A stretch of 64,000 nt of DNA from assembly GCA_001179505.1 (NCBI GenBank), contig CDMY01000964.1:5157-69156 (forward strand), given 5' to 3'. Position numbers and translations under genes: made by a program. Shown in pieces: positions 1 to 16,015 of this stretch (positions are counted from its first letter, which is position 1; the number at the start of each line of letters is the position of its first letter). This DNA comes from Vitrella brassicaformis (lineage: Eukaryota > Sar > Vitrellaceae). Under the pieces are notes generated by a model. It was given only the letters and a program-made list of their open reading frames with translations. It was not told where the DNA came from and did no database searches.

Positions 1-1213
1 CCCCCCCCCTCCCCCTGTAATGTGACCTCCATGCCCCTGTCATCATTAGCCGAGTGACTGGCTGGACTAGTGTGACGTGACTGACGTGACCGACGTGAGA
101 GGGTGCAAACGACGATAGATCGAGCGGGTGACGTGACCAGCCGGCCAGTGCACAAAACGACAAATAATACACTGACAATCAGCCAGCCAGTCAGCGAGTT
201 AGCGAGTGCCTGCCTGCCTGTCTGCACCGTCCCTTCGTTTGCAAACAACGTGGCGGGCGTGTCGGGTGTAGAAAAAGATCAACGAATGAATCATCGATTG
301 GTCGGTCGGTCCAGCCATTCGTTCAGAGAGGATTACGCACATACAAACATAGTCTGAGGGCAACACGACACGACCTTCCTTCGTCTCGCTCACTCCACTC
401 ACACACACAAAGTGCTAAACTGACACTAGCCAAAGTGGCAGGCCTTTCTGTCCGTCTGTCTGTCTGTGTGCCTCGGTCGGTCGGTGTGTGTGTCTTCTCT
501 CGTGTGGCTATCTATCTATCTATGGCTCCCTTTACAGACACAAACACACAGCTGTCAGTCAGGTTAGTAGGTGTTTGTTTCTGTTTGTGTTTGCGCGTGT
601 GGAGGAGCGAGCGGCAGTCGTCGATCCATCCATCCACCCATCCATCCATCCACCACACATCTTCAAAGCGTGCAGCAGTCCACACACACGCGACAGCCAC
701 TCACGCACCGCACACACGCACCCACACCACGCACCGAATGGGCACACACTCACCACCCACTGTTCCATCGATACCCCCTCTCTCCCCCTTGCCGGTTTCC
801 CTACCCCTTCGTCCTTAAGTGAGTGTAGCGGCCCGCGCTCTTCGCTGTACAGGACCGACCGACCGGCAGACAGACAGACAAGACAAGCAATCGAGAAGAG
901 GCCGGCCAGCCAGTCAGCGACCCAGCCAGCCAGCCACCCGCACACAGCCACTCCCGGCCCCCCAACGAGTGCATGATTCGGTCGCTCAGCCTATGGATGG
1001 GTGGGTGGGTGGGTGGGTGGACGGGTCATGCCATGAGGTGAACGAAATGCAGTCAGTCAGTCAGTCAGTCGCTTAGCTGGTGCACACGACCACTCACTGC
1101 AGGCGGGCAGAACGGAACAAAAGCAACCAGCGAGCAAGATGAAGATGAAGAGATAGAAGAAGATGTGTATATATACGTGAAGCTGTGTTGTGTTGTGTGT
1201 CTGAGTGGGTTTA
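1..1213. repeat. Microsatellite-rich 3' flank of the CDPK gene
   Basis: No credible gene is seen. The stretch is made of short tandem motifs: CA runs, TCCA/CATC runs near 625-655, GACA runs near 868-885, GGGT runs near 998-1020 and GTCA runs near 1050-1070. All open frames here are low-complexity translations of these repeats. It lies downstream of the CDPK stop codon and may include that gene's 3' UTR. Confidence 0.7.
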
Positions 1214-4044
<2,831 letters not shown>

Positions 4045-4303
4045 GTTGCTGACTGACGAACAATCAGCCGAGGGGTGACGGGGCGAGGGGGAGAGAAGGG
4101 GTCACAGGGGCAATGCAGAAGACCGCAGAAGGGACAGGGGCAGCACCACCAACCAACACCAAACACGCGGACGAGGCAGCAAAACTGACAGCGAAGCGGT
4201 GAAATATGCTCCTGATTGCTTCAGTCTGACAGACCACGGAACCACTGTGAGTCACTTGAGCGTGAGAAATGCCTCAACACTCATCGCCCCAGCGCCACAA
4301 GGC

Positions 4304-4327
4304 TTGCGAGCTCCAGTTTGAGCTCGC
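4304..4327. promoter_or_regulatory. Divergent-promoter motif pair (GCGAGCTC inverted repeat)
   Basis: TTGCGAGCTC at 4304-4313 is followed by a six-base spacer and GAGCTCGC at 4320-4327. The 8-base arms GCGAGCTC/GAGCTCGC are perfect inverted copies. The site lies midway between the CDPK start (4044) and the SWEET start (4622). The same 10-mer recurs in two other head-to-head spacers, so a shared transcription-factor or core-promoter site is inferred. Confidence 0.55.
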
Positions 4328-4621
4328 CTGGTAAAGTTTTCTAGTTTTTCCTTTCTTTGTCGGAGGACTCGGCGCAGCTTCGTTTCAGCATCCTTGAGCC
4401 CTTCGGAACTGCTGGTGACGCTCTATACTCGTCGGCGTTCCCTCATCATTGCACGATTGCACTTACCGTCCCCCTCTAGCTGCCATCGGCGCTTTCCGGG
4501 CCCTACGAGCTCCATTCCCCAGGGCCCATCCATCCATCCCTCGCCGAGTTTCAGCCACTCATGGGCTGACTCATCCATCCATCCATCGCCTTAATTAATT
4601 ACCTTCTTATCTTATCTCTCT

Positions 4622-5615
4622 ATGGTGCTCGTGGCGCTGTACAGCAGCCTGCTTGTGTTATCGCCCTCATCGCTTTACTCGTGGACCACCTCCCATGTGT
4701 GGCGGCTCATGCACAAGGGCGTGACTTGGCCGGTGTTCGGGAAGGCGGGATGGGTGCTGGCTCTCAACGCCGCGGCAATCCTGAGTGGCGTGTCGATGCA
4801 GCTTTCGCCCATCCCGACGCTCATGCAGGTGCACGCCAGCTCATCCACTGGGGCGCTCGACGGCCTGCCGTTCGTCATGCTCGCACTCTCAAGCGGACTC
4901 TGGTTCATGTCCGTCCCTCGCCACTCACTCACTCATTCACACACAAGCACACAGAAATGAATCAGTCATTCATTCATGCCATGGCATGCACTACTTGCTG
5001 TGTATGTCCCTCAGCTACGGGCACATGTCAGGTGATTTGGCCCTCGTGTGGACCAACATCGTGGGCGTCTCCCTGGGCTTCGCCTACGTGGCGCTGTTCC
5101 ACTTCTACTGCCACAACTCGGCCAGCCTGATGCGGCTGAAGGTCTACCTCCAGGCCATTGCCGTCTCCCTCCTCGCCCTCTTCGCACTCACACTCGCCTG
5201 TCCACGTCAACGGGCCGTGCAGGTGGTCGGCGCGGTGTGCTCTGTGCTGCAGAGTCTCACGTATGCCGCGCCGCTGAGCACGGTGTGGGAGGTGATTGCC
5301 AGCCGGAGCACACGGGCGCTGCCGGCACCTCTGTGCTGTATGGGCTTCGCTTCCGCATCCGTGTGGCTCATTTATGGGCTGGCCGTATCCGATGAGGTAG
5401 GTGACGAGAATGGCAATCACAGGAGGGAGAGGAGAACAGAGGCATTGTGGACTGCTCGTCTGTGTGAGTGGATTGGTTCTGTTGTGGTGTGTTGTGCTGT
5501 GTTGTGTTGTGTGCAGGTGTTGATAGTTCCTAATCTGCTTGGGGTGGTGTGCGGGGCGATGCAGCTGTGTTTGCTGGCTCTCTACCGAGAAGAGCAATAC
5601 TACGCCCTCAAGTGA
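4622..5615 (+). CDS. SWEET (MtN3/saliva) sugar transporter
   Basis: A seven-helix facilitator moving mono- or disaccharides across a membrane. Three exons are readable: 4622-4908, 5015-5396 and 5517-5615, totalling 768 bases (255 residues plus stop), in frame throughout. The first intron splits an Ile codon, so the junction reads WFIYGHMSGD. Family marks are the two triple-helix repeats, each with its conserved proline segment (LSPIPTLMQV and YAAPLSTVWEV), the WFxYG motif repeated as VWLIYG, and NxxG helices (TNIVGVSLG, PNLLGVVCG). The length matches typical eukaryotic SWEETs. The ATG at 4622 gives a slightly long N-terminus but no better start is seen. It shares a 577-base spacer with the CDPK. 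Substrate and membrane location cannot be read from sequence. A photosynthetic or symbiotic host would fit sugar export, but that is speculation. Confidence 0.9.
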
Positions 5616-8600
5616 CCGATCCACGAGCCAGCCAGCCAGCCAGCCGTCTCTAATCTCACATGTGATCGCAACGAACAGACTTGTGTATACATGCTTACAC
5701 ATTGTTTGCTGTGAATACCTCCCTACCTGCTGATACAGGCGTTACTGAATTTCACACCACCGAGTGTCCGTCAGTCACTCACTCACTGAGACCACGCATG
5801 GCGCATGGACGCATCCACGTCCGTGTCTGCCTCTCGCCACTCACACGCACCGCATCGCACCAACGAATGGATTGCACTAACCAACCAACCTGTCAAGCCA
5901 TCCACCATCCAACCATCCAGCTATCGGTTCGTCCGCGGCCGGCCGTCTCCGCTATCTCACACCACACGACGGATCGTCTCTTCCACGTACGCCACGCACG
6001 CCGGCACCGACGAACGACGCGCTCAATTGCAGGCAGTCAGCTTGCAGCTACCGATCGAGGAGGGATATCGTACACGCAGTATTAGTGAGTGGGCTCGGTC
6101 ACTTAGGCAGGGAGGCAGGCAGAAAGGCAGAAAGGCAGGCAGGCAGCAGGGCCGTCGCTGCCCGAGGCAGGCCTACAATTGCACCGGGCAGCAACGCACG
6201 GACGCACCCGCAAGTGTGCACGTGTGAACCACAGACAGACAGGCAGGCAGGCAGGGAGGGAGACAGGTAGGCGGCAAAGGTCAGACAGACACACCCCGGC
6301 CCCTCTCATTGAAACGGCAAGACAGACAGGCAGACAGGCAGATTGGGAAAATCGTCTGTGAGGCGCGAGTTCACGCCACATCACGCCCACATTGATGGCC
6401 AGGTCAGGTCAGGTAAGGCAGATAAGACAGCTGACACGACAGACACCAACCGAGGAAGGAAGGAACACACATACACCCACCCATCCACCCACCGCACACA
6501 CGTCACCACTTCGTTGTCCTAGCTCATTCGTCTGTCTGTTGCATCATCTCGCTCGCCCTCCGCCATTTCCCCAGCCACTTAGCGCTCACTCAACTCATCC
6601 ATCACACGTACACACACACACGCATCGCACGCAGTTACATGACCTCTCTACAATCTTCTGTAGGTACGCACAGGCAGCAAGGCAGGCAAGGCAGGCAAGG
6701 CAGGCAAGGCACTATGCACCATACACACATCCGTCCGTCCGTCCATCCATTGATTGCATCAAGCATCAAGCACTCACCACACACAGACACAGACACGGAG
6801 ACATGGGCTCTACACAGGCAGCAGCAGCATAGCCAGGAGGTAAGACAGTAGTCAAACAGCACGGAAGTCATGTTAGTTATCGCGAGTTGAGCGACCATCA
6901 TTGAGTCAACAAGATGCACCCAACCCACCCATCCCTCCCATACCCATACCCATCACCCATCCGTCAATCCTCACGGACGGCATCACATCATCGGCAGCAC
7001 AACCCACCCACCGACCCACCCACTGGCCTATGGGGGGTGCTCAGCCGTCTCTCTTGTCTGTCTGTCCATCTTTGTGGCACCGTCCTATTGCCGACGGAAT
7101 ACCCTTGTTCTGCCCCGGCCCGGCCCGGCCCCGCCCTCCGCGCCTCCTGCCAGCCAGCCGGCCGGCCAGCCAGCCGGGCACAATCGCACAAATACCAATG
7201 TCAGTCATAGCGACAGATCGAGTGCATGACCCATAATCGAGAGGAGAGGCAGGTGGGTAGGCAGGCAGGCAGGCATGACACAGGCAGGGCAGGGGAGGGC
7301 AAACGAGGCGGCGTGGGTGGGGTGGGTGGGTGGGGTTGCGCCTGGATTGTTTGAACCCAAGGCATGGCGGATGACGACAGACAGACAGACAGACAGACAG
7401 CACGTAGGCACACAGACAGTGAGCTAGTACGTGGGTGGGTGGGTGAGTGGGGCGTCCCATGGCCACAATGCTGCAGCAGCCGAATCTTCTCTCTCCCTCT
7501 CTCCCTCTCCCCCGCTCGCCCCATCCCCATCCCGAACAACTCTCTACCTCTCTCCTCTCCATAGCCACGAATGTCATGAGGCAGGTAGGTAGGTAGATCT
7601 GTCTGTATGTATGTATGTGTCTTACATGTACCACAAGCACTCGTCCGTCATACACACACAGATAGATGGATAGAAACATCATCATCATACATAGCACAGA
7701 CAAACCAACCAACCGCTAGCAAGCTAGCAGGGCGGGGTAGGTGGGCAGGTAGGTGGCTGGGTGGGGTGGGGCGGTGCGGCGCCATCGACTCTGGACGACA
7801 CCAATATGAGTGCATATCATGAGCACACACAAGACACACGCCATTTCATTCCGTTCCATGACATGACATGACATGACAAATGGGTGATTGATGTGATGGC
7901 ATGGAATGGGATGCAGTGAGTGAGTGTGTGGATTGGATCGGTGCGGTGGAGTGGAGACATTAGATAGATACAACGTGGCCGGCCACGCACGGCACGCAGA
8001 CAGACACGCACAGATCCAATATATTCTGTACACGACGTATGTACGCAGCCAAGTGACCATTCCTCCCTCCCAGGCCATCCCTCCCCGCCCGACCAACCAC
8101 ACACACACACTCACACACGCAACAGGGGCCCCACCAAGAGGCCATCATCAACACGCGAACATAACACGCACACACACGCAAAGTGACCACGCCATCAGCG
8201 CGCGCACACCAACACCACTCTCTGTGTGTGGAAAGAATTGCCGATCGACAAGCGGAGGGAAGGAAGGCAGGCCGATCGTGGTGCTTAAAAATGGCTACAC
8301 AGCAAAGGCAACCAACCGAGGGAGGGAGAAAAAGATGAAAGACAGAATGCGGCCAGACTCCCACGACGCACACACACACACGCACGCAGGCAAGGCAAGG
8401 CAAGGCAAGGCAAGACGGCAACACTCCCCCTCCCTCCCAATTGCCCATTCTTCCAGTAAACCAAAAATGCCCCACCCACGACACGAGGAAGGGATGTACC
8501 ATGGCTGATAAGAAATGAATCCGTCGCGTGTGCGTGTCCGTGTGGGGTGAGGTGCCTGCTGGTGACGACAACAAAACAAGAATTAAGGAAGGAAGAAAGG

Positions 8601-11600
8601 CGGCCTTGACTGACTGTCAGACGCGCGCTCTCAAGAAAATCACACCCTCCCCTACCCCTCCCCCGCCCAGTCGCTCTCCTCTCTCTCTCTCTCTCTCTGC
8701 CCATCCACCATTGAAACGTACCGGCCACAACACAACGAATCGCACACCACCCACCCACCCACGGGTCCCCCTCTGGCCACAACATAACACAACACAACAC
8801 AACACGACACAGCACGGCGCGCATGCAGACACAACACAACACACGACATGGGTCGGTCTGTCTGTCTGTCAATTGCGTACGAGCGACAAGATGGTGATGA
8901 TGATCGACCGACGAATCAAGGAAGGAAGCGAGTACTTGAAAGCCAACCAACTCCCCCTCCCCCTCCCTCTCTCCCCTCCCTCCCGCCGCCCGCCCGGCCG
9001 CAAACCAACGACAGACAGCCAACGTACACAGCAGTTTGGCAATGAAAGAGCAAAGGATAAACTGACGGATCGGATGGACGGACGGACATCATTTCATGCA
9101 TCGTGGGTACGCACTAGAAATCAACAAAGTGGACAAAGCAACGAGGGAGGACAACCAGCGCCGCACCGCGCACGCAATCCATGTCGCTGTCTGCGTGTGC
9201 TGGCTGGCCAGCCGAGCTAAGCAAGCCGCTGTGGACACGTGGGTGTGTGTGTGCGTGTGCGTGTGTGTTGACATAAACATGACAATGGGCTGTGTGAGGG
9301 GGGGAGGGGGGAGTGAGTGTGGGGGCACTAGGGGTGAGCGTGGCAGCAGGACTGGTGGACAGCTACGTACGCACGTATCGTATCGACAAGACCATCGTGA
9401 CCATCCATCCATCCGTCCATCCATCAGGCGGAGCAGCGCAACCAATCGGTACATATGCACACCACAGCACCACGTGCAGCGACCAACCAACCGACCAGCC
9501 AGCCAGCCAGCCAGCCGTGCCTGTGTCGGGATGCTTGGAAAAATAGCGGGCAACACTCGTGAGGCTCGTCGCAGTCAGTCAGTCGATCGACTCCACTCAT
9601 TCGCACTCATGGACGGACTCATACAGACGGACGACGAGCAGGCAGACAGACAGGGGGGGCGGGGGAGGGCGAAGAAGGCAGCTCATCGAAAGCTCTCTCT
9701 TTGGGCACATCATGGGTGTGTCTTTCAAGCGAAGCCAGCCAGCCATCCGTTCCCCCCCTTCTCCCTCCCTCCCTGCCCTCCGTGCCGCGTGCGTGTGTGT
9801 TGGTGTTGGTGTGACGTGTCTGTCCTTCGTGGCAATCTCTCTGGCTGCTGAAAAATGATAGGCAGCTGCCATACAGACACACGTATACACACATACACGC
9901 ACACACATGGAACCGCACGCAGCAGCGAGTCATGGTAGGTTCTGCGATCATTGCCCACCCACCCACCCCCACCCGCTCATGAGACGACACGACAACCATG
10001 CAACGACGCGCAGCGCACAGAGGCGGATGGACAGACAGAGGCAGACAGACAGACTTTCGGACAAATCACGATTGATTGATATGTATGGGCGGATTAAGTA
10101 AGACCAAGGAAGGAAGGAGTGAGGGAGGAAGGAGTGAGGGAGGAGTGAGGGAGGGAGGAGGAGGAGGGAGACCCTTTGTTGGAAAGGAGGCCCTCCATGG
10201 CCATCGTGCACGGCAACCAATGTACACACACACACACACAGGGGATGAATGAATGAAAAACACGGAGGAGTAAGTGGAAAGATGCCCACCCGGTCGCTCA
10301 CACAGCCACCCACCCACCGCACAACCACACACACGCGTGTAAAACCATCCGTCCATCCATCCATTCATCCGGCCAATCAGCCAGCTTCTTAAAAATGAGC
10401 CTTGCGGTGCGGTAGCTGGGTGCGTTTATTCATGACATCAATCAGCCTCGCCATCCATCCCATACCCATCCGCCGGTCCCCCTCCCTCCCCTCCCTCGCC
10501 GCCTGCCTCCCGACTTGCCTGCCTGGCTGTGGTCCACAATCTGGTGGACGGATTCGTCGGCTGGGGCAAGTAGTAGTAAATCGGCCTAAAGATGAAAGGA
10601 CCCTACCCACTCAATCAAACCACTCACTCACTCAACACACACATCGCCCGCAACGCGCGCACAGAGAGAGAGAGAGAGAGAGTCGATGCAGGGAGGGAGG
10701 GAGGGAGGGAGAGGCAGGCAGGCAGGCAGGCGAGAGAGGTCGGTTGGTTGTCTGTCTGTCTGTCGGTCTGGCCGAGTTAGTTAGTCAGTGAGTGCTGCGT
10801 GGAAAAATGACGGAAGGTGGGACCGCGGGACGGTGCGTGCTGTGGCGGGTGGGGTGGGGTGGGAACGAACGAACGAACGATTAACGACTCAAGGGAGGAG
10901 GCAGCGAAGGAATGAATGAACCAGCAGTAAGTAAGCAAAGTGACTCAAGTGACTGACTGACTCCATATATAACCGACCAATCGACACGCACGTACCGTCA
11001 CCATCGATCCAGGACACATCCACACACGCACACACGCACAAGCGAGCAAAGCAGCAAGCAGAGAGGGACCGACACATCCATCCAACCATCCACTCATCCA
11101 GGCAGGCAGGCAGGCAGGCAGTGTGTGCTGGACAGGCACACTCATGAGGGAAATTAGAAAGGAAAACGCAACGCGCCAGCTTAGCTTGGATGGAATAGGG
11201 AGGAGAGAGGCGTAGCAGTGGATCGATCTGGCGTACATATCCAACAAAGGGGAGGGGAGAGAGAGAGAGAGAGAGAGAAGGCGATAGAGCCGTACTTTGC
11301 TTACATAAATAGCCACGCAGCGCACTCAGACAGCCTCACTCACACACTCACACTCACACAAGCGAGCAGCCCCCCTCCCTCCCCAACACCCGCCCGCCCC
11401 CCCTTGACTACACAGAACTGCGTGCGACACTGCCAGCTAAGTGGCACCGGGCTATCTATCAGTGTGTCTGCGTGTGAGTGACGATGGACGAACCAACGAA
11501 CGAAAGAAACAAACAAAACTGCTGTTGGCATGATGATGTCATGCTATGAACAAGGAGCCAGGCAGGCAGGCAGGCAGGAATGCAGCTGTGACTCAATTGC

Positions 11601-13018
11601 ATAGACAGGCAGACAGACAGACACACAGACAGACACACAGACAGACAGAAGGAAGGACGAATTGGTCGGCAGGGAAGAAGAAAGCGACAGAACGAAACCA
11701 GGCAGGCAGGCAGGCAGGTCTGTCTGTCTGCCTCTGAGACAGGCAGACATACAGTCGTCATGTATGTGGGCGCCACGGTGTGCGCGCGGCATGGGGTGGC
11801 GTGGCTGGCGTGGCAGGTATCGACAAGGGCTGGGTTGGTGGAAGTGTGGATGGATGGTGAGAGCAATGAAACAAGGGAGGGAGGGAGGGAGGGCTCCCTT
11901 CCTACGCACACACGCAGACAGACACGCAGAAGATAGAATCGATAGCTAAACAAAACTCCGATCCACTCCACCACCAGCCGTCCCGTCGACACAGAGCTCT
12001 CATTCGCCGCAACACCGCACCCACCATGAGTGACCACACCGACCTGCCTCTATCGCCCTCCCCGTCCCGTCCCCTGACCAAAAATGACACCAACGAAACC
12101 ACACAACGCAACGCAACGCAACACTCGTGGAAAAGATGATGAAACACATCACACGAAGCCACGTAGAAACAAAGAAAGAAAGAAAGAAAGAAAGAAAGGT
12201 TAGAAAGAACCGAACGAAGAGACGACGAGAAGTCGTGCGTCCCGTCAGCGAGAGACGACGATGAAAGGAAAAACGAACCCAACCTAAAGAGAAGCAGGGA
12301 AAGGAAAGGAAAAGAAAGGAAAACCGCGTGGGAGAAAATTCCCTTGTCGGCGGGAAAGGAAAAAGGTGGAAAGGAAAAGGCGAGCGAAGGGAAAAAAGCG
12401 TGAGGACTGACTGACCCCCCTGACCCCTGTACACACACATACATACCATACAGACAGCGTGGTTGTTTGTTTGTTCGTTCTACAGACAGCATTTCGCCTG
12501 TGCGAGAAAGAAATGGACCTGATGCATGAAGGCAGGCACACCCGTACCCCCACCCTTCCCCCCACCGCCGGCCCCTCCCCATCCATCCCATATCGCCTCG
12601 TTCTCTTTGTCTCTGTCTTGCTGTCCTTCTCGCTTCTCTCTGTTTCTCTCTTTCGGACACATCGACCGACCTCCTGCCCCCTCCCTCCAGTTGGCCATCC
12701 ATCCATCCATCCAACCGTCGACAAAGACCGACCGACCCACAACACACGGAGCCAGGAGAGAGGGATGTGTGTGTGTGGGGGGTGGGTATGTAGTAGTAGA
12801 TGTGTGCATGGGTGTGAGTGTGAGCATGTGTGGCTGTGAAGGGGCTGGCTGGCCGGCTGGCTAGCTGACCGGCCTGCTGGCGGTCACCAGAGTGGAGACT
12901 ACCATCGATGACGGCCGAGGTCGGCCTACCTACCAAGACGCCTGCTTGCCTGCCTGCCTCCTGCTGTCTCCTCACACATACACACACGTATGTGTGTGTA
13001 TGTGATGGATGGGGGGAA

Positions 13019-13050
<32 letters not shown>

Positions 13051-13538
13051 AGAGACAGAGAGAGAGAGAGGGGATACCCACCCCACCACCCACCACCGAT
13101 GCATCACAGCTCTCTGTTTCCGCCCTCCTACGCCTATCCACCCACCCACCCACCCCATCCCGCCCCTGTAATGCTACAGCGACTATCTGATCGGCGTATA
13201 GATACCACCCATCCATCCACCCACCCATCCATCCCCGATCCCTCTCCTCTCCTCTCCCCATTGAAACAAACCCACTCCCAAGCTCCAGTCAGTCACTCTG
13301 TCACTCAGTCATTGCAATCGTCTTTCTCTCGTCGATTGGTAGGCAGGTCTGCCTGTCCATCCATCCATCCAGCCGTTTGTCACTCTACGCTCGGACAGGG
13401 AAGCTAGGCAGGCAGCGAAAGAGCGAAAGATAGGACGCGCGCACGCGCTCGAGAGAGAGATGGATAGACAGACAGGGCGATGCGAGGGGGGAGGAGGGAG
13501 GGGGCTCGTGTGGGTCAGTTGGTGGGTCGGTCGGTCGG
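5616..13538. repeat. 7.9 kb gene-free simple-repeat region between two convergent genes
   Basis: Both flanking genes (SWEET, plus; ELAV-like, minus) end into this stretch. It consists of tetranucleotide and dinucleotide arrays: GGCA/GCCA (6240-6265, 7260-7275, 11100-11120, 13020-13050), GACA (7378-7400, 11600-11650), CA runs (8100-8120, 8370-8390), GAGG/GGGA (10110-10170, 10690-10715), ATCC (13200-13235) and AAAG (12170-12197). No frame shows a recognisable domain. The longest, about 418 codons on the minus strand near 11902-13158, is a translation of these arrays. It may be very long 3' UTRs, a non-coding RNA or plain spacer. Confidence 0.7.
12160..12410. repeat. Purine-rich tract (AAAG/GGAAA)
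   Basis: About 250 bases are strongly purine-biased on the plus strand: an (AAAG) array at about 12170-12197, then GGAAA-type repeats to about 12400. Long purine/pyrimidine asymmetry can form triplex DNA. No gene is seen. Confidence 0.6.
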
Positions 13539-15769
13539 TCAGGTCATGATGGTGGCCTGACCAAAGTGGGGGTAGCTGGGGTATGCCTGGGGAGCACTGA
13601 TACACACATGCACACACATACAGCCATGAGTGTGCTGTGCTGATGTCATCCGTCCATCCAACCATCCATCGATGACCGACCTACCTTTGTTCAGCGGTCA
13701 TTTGGTCGTATCGTGACGTCTTGAAGGACACCTGCAGCTGCCGGCCGCCCAGGTAGAAGCCATTCATGTGCTCCAAGGCAAAAGACGCCTCCTGAAACGT
13801 CGCCATCGTCACAAACCCGTAGCCTGCATTAAAACGTGTCAGTCAGCACAAGCACACATCGGGCGGGACATATTGCGGCGCGATTGCGTGCGTACCTTTG
13901 CCCTTGTTGGTGGTCCTGTCCCTGATGACGTCGACGCGGGTCACGCGGCCGAAGGGGCCGAACAACGACAGTAAACCCTTCTCGTCCATATAAGGACCTG
14001 ACCACACACACACACACAGACACACACACACCAAGAATGATTCATCCCCTCATCACCCAGCCATGCCCGTGCAGCAAGCAAGCACACATACCGATGTTGT
14101 AGACGAACAGCACGGGGCTCTGCGGGCTGGCGGGCGGGGAGGCAGCGGGCGGCCCCCGCGGCCTCAGTGCCACAAAGCCAGCACTGGGCGGCGGCGCGCC
14201 CTGCGCGTGGTGTGGGTGGGCGGGGTGTGCCGGGTACGGCTGCGCCTGTGGTGTGATGAAGGCCCCCGGCACCGCTGTGTGCCTGGGGTGGGGCTGTGCG
14301 TGGGTGCGTGGGTCGAATGACGAGACGCCGTAGGGTGGGAGGGTGGCTGCGGGCCGGTGGGCCACCGGGTGTGAGTGAGAGGGGCCGCCGGCAGAGAGGG
14401 GGTAGCCGTAGGGGTTGGGGGGGCGCTGGCCTCTCAGGTTGTTGGCGGCCGCACGCTGATCAGCGAACTTGACCATCAGCGGCTCAGTCCAACCCTACAC
14501 ACACACATACACATCCAACTATCAGCCTCGCCCTTTGCTCTGTGTGTGATTGAGTGTGCGGTGCGCACCGCGGGCGTGACCCCATTGAGGTTCTGTATGG
14601 CGTCCGACGCCTCCTTCCTGAGGTTGTACCTCACGAACCCCGTGCGGGTCTTCTTGATGTCCCCCAGGCCTCCCGGCTGCCCAGGTGCCGACCCGTCCCT
14701 GTTGTCGGTGAGTATCTTGGTCTGAATGATGGTGCCGTAGCGGCCGAAGATGGACCGCAGCTTGTCTTCGTCAGTGTCGGCCGGAAGGTTGCGGATGTAC
14801 AGATTCGCACCCTTGATGGCGTCGCTCTGTGGACGCGCGTGGCTCACCTGAGCGATAGCACAGGGACACACACACAGAGAGAGAGAGAGAGCCCACAGAG
14901 AGGGAGATGCGTGTGATAAGGGGAGAGAGGGCCGAGTGTCAGGTAGGTAGGTCGGTCGGTCATTCGTTACGTACCTTGATGTATTTGTTTTCGATTTGCA
15001 TTCCGTTGAATTTTTCGATGGCCCTGTCAGCGTCCTCCGACGTGTAGAAGTTGACGAATCCGAAGCCGTAGCTGTAGCCGGTCGCCCGGTTGACGACCAG
15101 CTTGCAGCTCTCCACCGGCCCCACCGAACTAAACATGTTCCGCAGCTTGTCCTCCGTCACGTTCTGAGGCAAATAGTTGATGATCAACTGAACGAATGAA
15201 TGAACCACACACACACACACACAGACAGACACAGAGAGAGAGAGGAGAGAGATTGGTTGTCTCGTCTCATGACCGATAGACAGATGGATCCCTCCCTCGG
15301 TGTGTGTCGGTCGCCTTGTGTGCGTGTGTTGTCTGTGTACCTTGGTTTTGCTTGTCTCGATGCCCCCGTCGCTCCCCTGTGTGCCCTCTCCCCCACCTCC
15401 CGCCCCCTGCTGCTGTGCATGTCCTGCATGCCCCCCCTCCTCGCCCTCCTTCCCGTTGGTCTTGTAGCGGTCCTCCACTACCTCCCCGCCGTCAGGGAAC
15501 CCCTCCGTCGGCTGTGTGCTCACGGGCGCCGTCGTGAGCGCGTCGTCTGAGCCACCAGCAGTGCCGTTGAGCTGCCCGCCCGCACTGACAGATCCGCCAG
15601 CCTCCAACTCGGGCGGCGTCTCGCCGGACGGCTCTCCGTGGCCGTTGATAGATTGAATCTCCGCGCAGGGTGGTTCCGCCAGTGGCTGCTGCTGCGCGCC
15701 CTGCGCCGAGCTGTCGGCTGCTTGGTGCGTGGTGGTGCTGGCGTGGTAGGTGGTGGATGAGGTATCCAT
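13539..15769 (-). CDS. ELAV/Hu-like RNA-binding protein with three RRMs
   Basis: A three-RRM protein expected to bind mRNA and affect splicing, stability or translation. Exon 1 (from ATG 15769) encodes about 140 low-complexity Gln/Gly/Glu-rich residues. RRM1 follows in one exon with the ELAV-type start LIINYLPQNVTEDKL and RNP1 YGFGFVNF. RRM2 has NLYIRNLPADTDEDKL and RNP1 TGFVRYN. A Pro/His/Ala-rich linker of about 100 residues leads to RRM3 (VLFVYNIG, then PYMDEKGLL, RNP1 KGYGFVTM), ending FKTSRYDQMTAEQ. The last exon adds a short tail ending FGQATIMT with TGA at 13539-13541. The RRM1-RRM2-long linker-RRM3 layout fits ELAV and CELF families. The LPQN signature favours ELAV. It lies head-to-head with ALKBH4. 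Confidence 0.9.
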
Positions 15770-15950
15770 CAGTCAGTCAGCTGTCAGTCACTGTGTGGGG
15801 AGGGGGGTAGCAAGGGCGCAGCACGAGACCACCTCAACGCGGACAAGGAGAGACGTGCCGGCGGGATCTTTCCGAAATCAATGAGCCTAGGCGACGTGCG
15901 TCAAAGAGAAAGGAAATCAAGCATGGCTGCAGGAGTGAAGATCTTCACGC

Positions 15951-15970
15951 AAGCTCGCCATTGCGAGCTC
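15951..15970. promoter_or_regulatory. Divergent-promoter motif pair between ELAV-like gene and ALKBH4
   Basis: AAGCTCGC (15951-15958) and TTGCGAGCTC (15961-15970) form an inverted pair with 7-base arms AGCTCGC/GCGAGCT around four bases. The second copy is identical to the 10-mer at 4304 and 32417. It lies between the ELAV-like ATG (15769) and the preferred ALKBH4 ATG (16016). If the longer ALKBH4 start at 15881 were used, the pair would be inside coding sequence. Confidence 0.5.
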
Positions 15971-16015
15971 TTCGGCAAAGGGAAGGAAAAGGTCAAGGGA
16001 GTGGCGACGACGCTG

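Noticed and set aside
4975-4988. 14-base palindrome CATGCCATGGCATG in SWEET intron 1
   Set aside because: It lies within CATTC/CATGC repeat sequence and no function is suggested; likely a repeat by-product.
11902-13158. 418-codon open frame on the minus strand
   Set aside because: It is a translation of simple repeats (WMDGW, CVCVC, FFLSF runs) with no domain, and no plausible splice partner was seen.
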